DNA of 8,213 nucleotides. It comes from Chlamydiales bacterium (GTDB lineage Bacteria > Chlamydiota > Chlamydiia > Chlamydiales > FEN-1388). Shown here piece by piece: positions 1 through 4,199 of the stretch. The DNA lies in contig JAJFUY010000279.1 in assembly GCA_021372185.1 (NCBI GenBank), positions 1 to 8,213 on the forward strand, given 5' to 3'. The stretch's first letter is position 1. The number at the start of each line of letters is the position of its first letter. The notes beneath the pieces are model-generated. The model did no database searches. It had not been told where the DNA came from and saw only the letters and a list, made by a program, of their open reading frames with translations. The position numbers and the translations under genes are program-made.

Positions 1-1
1 C

Positions 2-286
2 GACGAGCTACTCTGCTACGAATACATAAGCTCAGTAACACGCGAACCACCAAAAACCACAACGTCCGGCTCAAAACAAGCCGTAAACACAAACAGCGGC
101 CACTACGCCGCCTACGTCCACTACGACGCTGCCGGAAAAGACGCCTACATGCAATACAACTACAGCTCCACCATGCTGCACACAGACACAGCCGGCCAAA
201 TCTCAGAAACCATCAAACAAGACGCGCGCCTGCACATCTACGAATGCCGCGGCCCCGTCCTAAAATCCTCTCTAAAAAAAGCCTAG
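2..286 (+). CDS. C-terminal end of an unrecognised protein (5' partial)
   Basis: An open frame enters from the left edge and ends at TAG 284-286, leaving 94 residues. I choose this frame because its product has ordinary composition. The neighbouring frame gives an Arg/His-rich product typical of an out-of-frame reading. The visible part contains HYAAYVHYDAAGKDAYMQYN, then a Ser/Thr-rich stretch, a likely strand DARLHIYECRGPVL and a basic tail ending LKKA. It is rich in Tyr, which would fit a beta-rich soluble domain. There is no membrane segment, Cys cluster or catalytic motif that I recognise, so I assign no function. Many codons end in C (GCC, GGC, TAC, AAC), as in the RtcB gene at the other end of the window. 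The gene converges on the toxin-antitoxin locus, with a hairpin cluster between the two 3' ends. Confidence 0.7.
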   Translation, partial: DELLCYEYISSVTREPPKTTTSGSKQAVNTNSGHYAAYVHYDAAGKDAYMQYNYSSTMLHTDTAGQISETIKQDARLHIYECRGPVLKSSLKKA

Positions 287-330
287 CAAATACATCGACC
301 AAACTCGAGCAGCGAAAAAAGAACAAATTT

Positions 331-437
331 GTGCGCCGCAGGTGCACGCTAATTATTAGCCCACAGTGTAGCGCCGCAGGGTGCAAACTGTGGGAACCAT
401 GTAATCAATATTTTGAGCCACGAATGTGGCGGCTTAA
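331..437. repeat. Three-hairpin intergenic element, copy 1
   Basis: Three inverted repeats lie in order between two convergent 3' ends. Hairpin A pairs GTGC 331-334 with GCAC 344-347. Hairpin B pairs CCCACAGT 360-367 with ACTGTGGG 387-394, with a 19-nt loop. Hairpin C pairs GCCAC 417-421 with GTGGC 426-430 around the loop GAAT. The A-B gap is 12 nt and the B-C gap is 22 nt. B is framed by TTAG before and AAC after its stem. The same layout recurs at 2956-3047. None of the hairpins is followed by a clear T-tract, so a simple intrinsic terminator is not well supported, although the position between convergent genes would suit one. It may be a REP-like palindrome cluster. Confidence 0.65.
333..385 (+). 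repeat. Short direct repeat GCGCCGCAGG(G)TGCA, two copies
   Basis: GCGCCGCAGGTGCA at 333-346 recurs as GCGCCGCAGGGTGCA at 371-385, differing by one extra G. The first copy makes up most of hairpin A and the second fills the loop of hairpin B. The loop of B therefore looks like a copy of A nested inside another palindrome. Confidence 0.75.
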
Positions 438-447
438 GGAAAAGAGG

Positions 448-731
448 TTATTTAGATTTAAATAAATCTGAATGTGAGCCCGTGCGTTCAAAAATTATTT
501 CGGTTTTACTTTTATAATAAACCAAAAGCCAATCGGGTTCTATGTGGCATTCCCACCGGCCTTTATAGTTCCCTTTGAGTTTGTGATTGCGATGTTTTGC
601 ATCTAAAGCCTCTTGGTTGCAGAGCTTTTTGATTATTTCCCCCAACTTAGACATATCCTTACACGCTTTCGCATAAGTTCAACTTCACCAGTAAATTTTG
701 TCGTCGTGGAAGGATGTAGAGGCTTTTGCAT
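448..731 (-). pseudogene. yafQ: YafQ-type toxin (mRNA interferase) broken by a 1-nt frameshift
   Basis: YafQ-family toxins are ribosome-dependent endoribonucleases of the RelE superfamily. The last 68 codons (654 down to 448) give a clear YafQ C-terminal half: NHKLKGNYKGRW, HIEPDWLLVYY and FERTGSHSDLF. The His, Asp-Trp, Arg and His residues used for catalysis in E. coli YafQ are retained. The N-terminal part lies in another frame. It starts at ATG 731-729, which shares one base with the antitoxin stop (TAATG), and reads MQKPLHPSTTTKFTGEVELMRKR. The two frames join near 658-666 if one base is restored, for example a G giving ...MRKRGKDMSKL... The restored protein would be 94 residues, close to the usual length of about 92. 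The frame of the C-terminal part has a TGA at 681-679, so it cannot be full length as read. Either the toxin is inactivated or the sequence has a single-base error. Confidence 0.85.
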
Positions 732-988
732 TATATGAGACCAAGCTTTTCAATGAGATCATCTGCATTTTTGTATGTAACAAGCTTTTTCTTTTTGTCT
801 GTATCTTCAAAAACTTTCACAGTTTCTTCATTTGGTACATTGCCGCTTAGCAAATTTTCCCTAAGGCAAGATAAAATGAGCTCCTTCAAGGATACACCTG
901 TTAATGCCGCAAGCGCCTTTAGCTTCTTATGGTCAATAACGGGAAGCTCAAAAGTTAATCTAGTCTGTGCCTGATGATGCGTAGACAT
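731..988 (-). CDS. DinJ-like ribbon-helix-helix antitoxin
   Basis: An 85-residue protein with the layout of a type II antitoxin. The N-terminal segment TRLTFELPVI would be the DNA-binding strand, followed by helix DHKKLKALAALTG and helix SLKELILSCLREN. This is a ribbon-helix-helix pattern. The C-terminus, KNADDLIEKLGLI, resembles the toxin-binding end of DinJ (DADDLFDKLGI, from memory). I chose ATG at 988 because GGGGG at 998-994 lies just upstream as a good ribosome binding site. Two in-frame ATGs further upstream (1009 and 1027, the latter adding 13 residues) lack one, although use of either cannot be excluded. The stop codon shares one base with the start of the YafQ-type toxin, so the two would be translationally coupled. 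Expected role: neutralise the toxin and repress its own operon. The reading frame looks intact while the partner toxin is broken. Confidence 0.85.
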   Translation of the reverse strand: MSTHHQAQTRLTFELPVIDHKKLKALAALTGVSLKELILSCLRENLLSGNVPNEETVKVFEDTDKKKKLVTYKNADDLIEKLGLI

Positions 989-994
989 GTCTAC
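981..994. promoter_or_regulatory. 14-bp perfect palindrome over the antitoxin start codon
   Basis: GTAGACATGTCTAC is a perfect palindrome centred on the start codon at 988-986 and adjacent to the ribosome binding site. Ribbon-helix-helix antitoxins bind palindromic operators in their own control region, so this is a candidate autoregulatory operator. An operator over the start codon is less common than one over the promoter, and the palindrome could be coincidental. Confidence 0.45.
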
Positions 995-1018
995 CCCCTT
1001 TTTCTTCATATTAGCATA

Positions 1019-1044
1019 TTTATGCATTTTAACAAAAGCATAAA
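1019..1044 (-). promoter_or_regulatory. Inverted repeat in the toxin-antitoxin promoter region
   Basis: TTTATGC 1019-1025 and GCATAAA 1038-1044 form a 7-bp inverted repeat separated by 12 bases, with further T/A pairing inside. It lies just upstream of the antitoxin gene. Read on the - strand, TTGTTA (about 1034-1029) followed 16 bases later by TAATAT (about 1012-1007) is a possible -35/-10 pair overlapping the repeat. The match to consensus is moderate, so the promoter call is tentative. The repeat could be an operator. Confidence 0.35.
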
Positions 1045-1143
1045 AACATATTTATGATGGCGATGAACACGCCCTGTGTAGTCATTGTTTTCAATTTTAT
1101 TTAATTTCTAAATCCATTACTCTATCTATTCCAACTCACCTTA

Positions 1144-1689
1144 ATGGCAATTATGAATAGAACCACATTTTATTTCATGCGACATGCAGAAACTGACCAC
1201 AATGTCTATCGCATATATAATGACGCAGAAGATATCGACTTAAACGAAACCGGAAAACACCAGGCAAAAAAAGCACAAAGCCTTTTACAGCCACTACCCT
1301 TACTTACTGTATGCACAAGCCCATTACTAAGAGCACGAAGAACCACAGAAATTGCACTCGAAAATAAAATGGTTACAAGGATCATCGAAAATGGATTTAG
1401 AGAATGTCCAGGTATGCTCTGGAAGCTATTTTTAGCATCTGAAACACGCGAACTATCCGAAGATGAATGGACAGAAGTACACACATTCATCCAAGAGACA
1501 AAAAGTGCCCTTATCAAAGCACTAGAATTACCAGGACCTGTACTGATTATAGCCCACGGTGGCACCTATTGGGCCATTACCCATTTATTAAAAATAAATG
1601 ATAACCGAAAAATCGCTAATTGCGCACCTGTGCGCCTAAGCCCGCACGGATCAAACGATTGGAAATCGGAGCCACTATCTCATGTCTAA
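1144..1689 (+). CDS. Histidine phosphatase (phosphoglycerate mutase-like)
   Basis: A 181-residue cytoplasmic protein of the histidine phosphatase branch 1 superfamily. These enzymes transfer a phosphate onto an active-site His and then hydrolyse it. FMRHAETDHN (residues 11-20) holds the phospho-acceptor His14 preceded by Arg13. CTSPLLRARRTTEIA (57-71) supplies the second Arg (Arg63). The acidic acid/base residue is probably Glu87 in FRECPGM. IIAHGG (135-140) gives the second His (His138). The order and spacing fit the family, although about 180 residues is on the short side. The substrate cannot be read from sequence; sugar phosphates, nucleotides and protein phosphate are all possible. The stop overlaps the Nudix hydrolase start by 8 nt, implying co-translation. 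ATG 1144 has no strong ribosome binding site; an in-frame ATG at 1153 is an alternative. Confidence 0.88.
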   Translation: MAIMNRTTFYFMRHAETDHNVYRIYNDAEDIDLNETGKHQAKKAQSLLQPLPLLTVCTSPLLRARRTTEIALENKMVTRIIENGFRECPGMLWKLFLASETRELSEDEWTEVHTFIQETKSALIKALELPGPVLIIAHGGTYWAITHLLKINDNRKIANCAPVRLSPHGSNDWKSEPLSHV

Positions 1690-2110
1690 ATTTTTTACTG
1701 AAAAACCCGAATTTTTTACGTCTACTATTGAAGTAAGCACAGTATTCATGGAGTGCGAACAATCACTTTTATTGCTAAAACGCACCTCTAGTTCCACCTG
1801 GGGAATCCCCGGCGGCAAGCTAGAAAAAAATGAAACGCCAACTGCGGCATTAATTCGTGAAATTTGGGAAGAACTACAACTTGTAGCTCCCGAGGAAAAC
1901 CTAACCTTTAAACGATCCCTGTATGTATCAAACCCAAAAGTAGACTACCAACTTCACCTCTACCATTGGCATCTAAAAGAAAAGCCTTCAATCATACTCA
2001 ATCCAGCAGAACACACCGACTACCTCTGGCAACCTATCGCTGAATTTGACACAGTACATTTACTTGAAGGCCAACTAGAAGCCTTTACCTATGTGTACCC
2101 TTTCATTTAA
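1682..2110 (+). CDS. Nudix hydrolase
   Basis: A 142-residue Nudix protein, the usual single-domain length. These enzymes hydrolyse nucleoside diphosphates linked to another moiety, using a metal held by the Nudix box. The box spans residues 45-67: Gly45, Glu51, then Arg59-Glu60, Glu63-Glu64. One deviation is Gln66 where the consensus has Gly; the metal-binding glutamates are present. Strands before it (STVFMECEQSLLLLKR) and the WGIPGG turn are typical of MutT-like members. The substrate is unknown; NTP clean-up, nucleotide sugars and dinucleoside polyphosphates are all possible. It overlaps the histidine phosphatase by 8 nt with no good ribosome binding site, so translation is probably coupled. 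Its TAA (2108-2110) overlaps the stop of the convergent F-box gene. Confidence 0.93.
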   Translation: MSKFFTEKPEFFTSTIEVSTVFMECEQSLLLLKRTSSSTWGIPGGKLEKNETPTAALIREIWEELQLVAPEENLTFKRSLYVSNPKVDYQLHLYHWHLKEKPSIILNPAEHTDYLWQPIAEFDTVHLLEGQLEAFTYVYPFI

Positions 2111-2799
2111 ACATGTATGTTATTAATCATGTCATTTACATCCGCTTGCGCCCGTTCAAGTTGTTCCAGATCATAAAGATCTATGTCCTCAACCTGTGCT
2201 CTTTCAAACATCTCTTGAGGATGCTCTGCAGGTTGAGGCATGAAACCTCGTGGTCTCCACAGCCCTTGGGCAGCCATCCGTCCATTGATACCTGCTACGA
2301 CCCTGTTAGCAGCTATGATCCCGTCCACGTTTACGCCCCTCAATACTTGCTGGGCATTAAATAGTTCCTCAAACCCTCTCATAACTCTTCCAACGTTCTC
2401 AATAAATCCAGGAAGATTCACTTTTACATGAGGCATCACCGCCGTAATCAGGTCTTTGTCCTTTTGAGAAGATCCAGCAATTTCAAATGCTGCATTACGA
2501 AATGGCGAAGTAGTACAATGATCTAAAAACAATGCAAGATAGTGTTGATGAGATACAAGCTTTTGTATTGTCCACTGAAGCTTAGGAAGATGTCCCGTGA
2601 GTATTTTAGGACGAGATAGATAAAGCAATCGGCAAGTGCGCGTAAAGGTAATTGCCGTTGGCACATCAGGACACATACGACCAATATGCTCAAGTATCTC
2701 TAAAGGCAAGGTCTTATTATCTTGCTCATCCGGAGGTCCCTTTAACGGCTGCTGAAACTCTAATGGTGCAGTATTAGAACCCACAGGAATTAGCTGCAT
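2107..2799 (-). CDS. F-box domain protein, candidate host-directed effector
   Basis: A 230-residue protein with an N-terminal F-box-like motif at about residues 31-63: LPLEILEHIG, then a spacer, then FTRTCRLLY. The Leu-Pro-x-Glu-Ile-Leu start and the later Cys-Arg-x-x-Tyr fit the F-box consensus. In eukaryotes the F-box binds Skp1 within SCF ubiquitin ligases. Bacteria have no SCF system, and F-box proteins in intracellular bacteria often act as secreted effectors. I see no classical signal peptide and no transmembrane segment. The region 70-185 is helical in character without a recognised repeat. Residues 197-230 form an acidic helical tail (FERAQVEDIDLYDLEQLERA). AAGGG at 2810-2806, 6 nt before the ATG, is a good ribosome binding site and supports the start. 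Effector status is inference; the F-box call itself is fairly secure. Confidence 0.75.
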   Translation of the reverse strand: MQLIPVGSNTAPLEFQQPLKGPPDEQDNKTLPLEILEHIGRMCPDVPTAITFTRTCRLLYLSRPKILTGHLPKLQWTIQKLVSHQHYLALFLDHCTTSPFRNAAFEIAGSSQKDKDLITAVMPHVKVNLPGFIENVGRVMRGFEELFNAQQVLRGVNVDGIIAANRVVAGINGRMAAQGLWRPRGFMPQPAEHPQEMFERAQVEDIDLYDLEQLERAQADVNDMINNIHV

Positions 2800-2826
2800 A
2801 GTACACCCTTAATTATAATAGAAATA

Positions 2827-2855
2827 ATTTTACCGCATTACACACTAAAATGCAA
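2827..2855 (-). promoter_or_regulatory. Putative sigma70-type promoter of the F-box gene
   Basis: On the - strand, TTGCAT (2855-2850) and TAAAAT (2832-2827) are separated by exactly 17 bases. The -10 box matches TATAAT at 5 of 6 positions, and the -35 box has the TTG core only. The start of transcription would fall near 2820, leaving a leader of about 20 nt that contains the AAGGG ribosome binding site. A closer TATAAT at 2817-2812 would place that site upstream of the transcript, so I reject it as the main box. Confidence 0.45.
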
Positions 2856-2955
2856 TAGATTTCCCACCCTTTACTCTGGTGCAATTTTAGAATACATATA
2901 CTTCCCAGCAAAATAGACACCTGCGACACAAATTATCCCTTGAGCATACGTTTTT

Positions 2956-3047
2956 AGCACCGTTAAGGTGCTTGTCTTTAATTAGCCCATAGCAACTCGT
3001 TGCTATGGGAACAAATACAAATGCATTTTGTCCTCTGTAAAGAGGAC
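2956..3047. repeat. Three-hairpin intergenic element, copy 2
   Basis: Hairpin A is AGCACC 2956-2961 and GGTGCT 2967-2972 with loop GTTAA. Hairpin B is a perfect 10-bp stem, CCCATAGCAA 2986-2995 and TTGCTATGGG 3000-3009, with loop CTCG. Hairpin C is GTCCTCT 3030-3036 and AGAGGAC 3041-3047 with loop GTAA. The A-B gap is 13 nt and the B-C gap is 20 nt, against 12 and 22 in the copy at 331-437. As there, B is preceded by ATTAG and followed by AAC, and C is preceded by TTTTG. The stems differ in sequence from copy 1 but still pair. No T-tract follows B. The element may be a REP-like cluster or a structured non-coding element. Confidence 0.7.
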
Positions 3048-3086
3048 GTCTTTTAGAACCATGCATGTGGCGAGTCAATATCAGCG

Positions 3087-3109
3087 CTTTGAAATTAATG
3101 CTTTCAAAG
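3087..3109. promoter_or_regulatory. 8-bp perfect inverted repeat upstream of the Smr gene
   Basis: CTTTGAAA 3087-3094 and TTTCAAAG 3102-3109 are perfectly complementary with a 7-base spacer. It lies 35 bases before the first Smr start, where an operator or leader hairpin would be expected. I found no convincing -35/-10 pair around it. Confidence 0.4.
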
Positions 3110-3118
3110 ACTACCTGT

Positions 3119-3135
3119 TTTTGATATCGTCAAAA
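3119..3135. promoter_or_regulatory. Second inverted repeat before the Smr start
   Basis: TTTTGA 3119-3124 and TCAAAA 3130-3135 pair around TATCG. It shares the TTGA/TCAA core with the repeat at 3087-3109, so the two may be related sites. It lies 8 bases before ATG 3144, where a hairpin in mRNA could affect translation. The repeat is AT-rich and short and could arise by chance. Confidence 0.3.
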
Positions 3136-3143
3136 TACAACAA

Positions 3144-3413
3144 ATGCATAGCGACATTATGGCAAAAATCAAACTAGACCTCCACGACATTTTCAATAAA
3201 GGCAAATCAATTGAGGCCGAGCTAAACCGCGTAATCCAGCAGGCTGTAGAAGAAAAAATCACCCTGGTCGAAATAATCCCAGGCAAAGGTAGCGGGCAGC
3301 TAAAAAAAACAGTGCTTCGCTTTTTAGAGCGCAAAGAAATTAAACAGCTGTACCATCGCATAGAAAAAGACAGCAAAAACTTTGGCCGCCTTTTCGTTCA
3401 TTTTAAATTCTAA
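3144..3413 (+). CDS. Small stand-alone Smr domain protein
   Basis: An 89-residue protein that is almost entirely one Smr domain, the module at the C-terminus of MutS2. The hallmark LDLHD is at residues 11-15 (LDxH). The glycine loop is PGKGSGQLKK at 46-55, where the usual HGxGxGxLR begins with Pro instead of His. The tail LYHRIEKDSKNFGRLFVHFKF forms the final strand region. Smr domains bind branched or structured nucleic acid, and many have nuclease activity; small versions occur in several bacterial groups. No MutS part is present. Two starts are possible: ATG 3144 or ATG 3159, the latter giving MAKIKLDLHD. The shorter one fits the domain edge well and neither has a strong ribosome binding site. 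The gene converges on the metallophosphatase, leaving only 2 nt between stops. Confidence 0.85.
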   Translation: MHSDIMAKIKLDLHDIFNKGKSIEAELNRVIQQAVEEKITLVEIIPGKGSGQLKKTVLRFLERKEIKQLYHRIEKDSKNFGRLFVHFKF

Positions 3414-3415
3414 AA

Positions 3416-4189
3416 TTATTTGTGAGGCCAATAAATAGCTTTTGCTTGAACGGCAACAAGCTCCTGTTCAGGATATCGTAAAGCTGTAAGTTTTCCACCA
3501 AATACGCAGCCAGTATCTATATCAACCGTATTATTTATCCACAAAGGTTCATCTACAATAGTATGGCCATACACAACCATAGCAATTCCATTGTAATCGT
3601 TATACCACGGTAACCTAATCGGAAAACCATCTTCGTCAAGCTCATGGCTCACTGCACCAAATGTAGCAAAAGCGCGCGCCTCGCCTGAACTTTTACCATG
3701 TAACTCTTCGCTTAATCCGGCATGAGCTACAATAAGCTTGCCGTCATCAAAACTATAGTGATAAGGCAATGAATCTATAAATGTTATAATTCGATCTATA
3801 AAAGAACTCTCTTCACTTTTTAAAGCATCAAGTGATTCTTGCATGCCATTAGCCACTATAACATTTCTGCCATGTAACTTTTTGTTAAGCTTTAAGTCGT
3901 GATTGCCTATTACACACAATGCAATGCCATCATCTACTGCATCCATAACAAGCCTGAGCACTTTTTGGGTCATCGGCCCCCTATCTACAAGATCGCCCAC
4001 AAAAACAAGTGTACGTCCATCAGGCGGCACAATGTATGTTTTTGTTGTATGCACATGTACTTCATACCCAAGTTTGACAAGCAATTCACAAAGCTCCTCA
4101 AAACACCCATGAACATCACCAATTATATCAAATGGCCCATGTCTATGGTTTAAGTTACGGTAATATTGTGTATCGCTCTCTTGTTGCAT
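3416..4189 (-). CDS. Metallophosphatase of the PrpE / Pnkp-phosphatase type
   Basis: A 257-residue cytoplasmic phosphoesterase with the full calcineurin-like motif set: IIGDVHG (22-28), VGDLVDRGP (64-72), GNHD (95-98), AHAG (155-158) and YGHT (207-210). These Asp, Asn and His residues hold two metals. The C-terminal block NTVDIDTGCVFGGKLTALRYP is characteristic of the branch containing PrpE, a symmetrical diadenosine tetraphosphate hydrolase, and the phosphatase domain of bacterial Pnkp RNA repair proteins. The length is close to stand-alone PrpE, and no kinase or ligase domain is attached. The precise substrate (Ap4A, 2',3'-cyclic phosphate or phosphoprotein) cannot be decided here. It is the last gene of a three-gene operon, starting 10 nt after the TPR gene. 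Its own ribosome binding site is weak, so it is probably read from the operon transcript. Confidence 0.88.
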   Translation of the reverse strand: MQQESDTQYYRNLNHRHGPFDIIGDVHGCFEELCELLVKLGYEVHVHTTKTYIVPPDGRTLVFVGDLVDRGPMTQKVLRLVMDAVDDGIALCVIGNHDLKLNKKLHGRNVIVANGMQESLDALKSEESSFIDRIITFIDSLPYHYSFDDGKLIVAHAGLSEELHGKSSGEARAFATFGAVSHELDEDGFPIRLPWYNDYNGIAMVVYGHTIVDEPLWINNTVDIDTGCVFGGKLTALRYPEQELVAVQAKAIYWPHK

Positions 4190-4199
4190 GTAGTCACTA

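Larger units (their letters stand above)
2800..3143. other. Gene-free intergenic region between divergent genes
   Basis: This 344-nt gap between the F-box gene (-) and the Smr gene (+) holds, in order: the F-box ribosome binding site and promoter (2806-2855); about 100 bases with no signal that I recognise; the second three-hairpin element (2956-3047) with related words up to 3081; and two further inverted repeats (3087-3109 and 3119-3135) just before the Smr start. The only open frame inside it, on the - strand from 3078 to 2887, runs straight through the palindromes and has no homology or ribosome binding site that I can see, so I do not call it a gene. Confidence 0.6.

Noticed and set aside
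244..465. A 73-codon + strand open frame rich in Arg and Lys
   Set aside because: It overlaps the end of the better-supported partial gene in another frame and runs through the hairpin element. It has no ribosome binding site and no family resemblance.
448..654. The 68-residue toxin fragment as an independent gene
   Set aside because: It begins in the middle of the YafQ fold, and AAGG lies almost against its ATG, too close to act as a ribosome binding site. Upstream sequence in the other frame supplies the missing N-terminus, so a frameshifted gene explains it better.
658..666. Programmed ribosomal frameshifting in the toxin
   Set aside because: I see no slippery heptamer or downstream hairpin at the junction, and YafQ-type toxins are not known to need frameshifting.
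1059..1073. GGCG...CGCC inverted repeat between the antitoxin and the histidine phosphatase
   Set aside because: Only four base pairs with a 7-base loop, which is expected by chance.
2986..3009. Hairpin B of the second element as an intrinsic terminator
   Set aside because: The stem is strong, but no T-run follows on either strand and the neighbouring genes point away from it.
331..3047. CRISPR array or integron attC sites
   Set aside because: The hairpins are not regularly repeated identical units with spacers. I find no core-site pair, integrase or Cas gene.
2887..3078. A 63-codon - strand open frame in the intergenic region
   Set aside because: It reads directly through the palindromes and has no recognisable product or ribosome binding site. 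The hairpins explain the sequence better.
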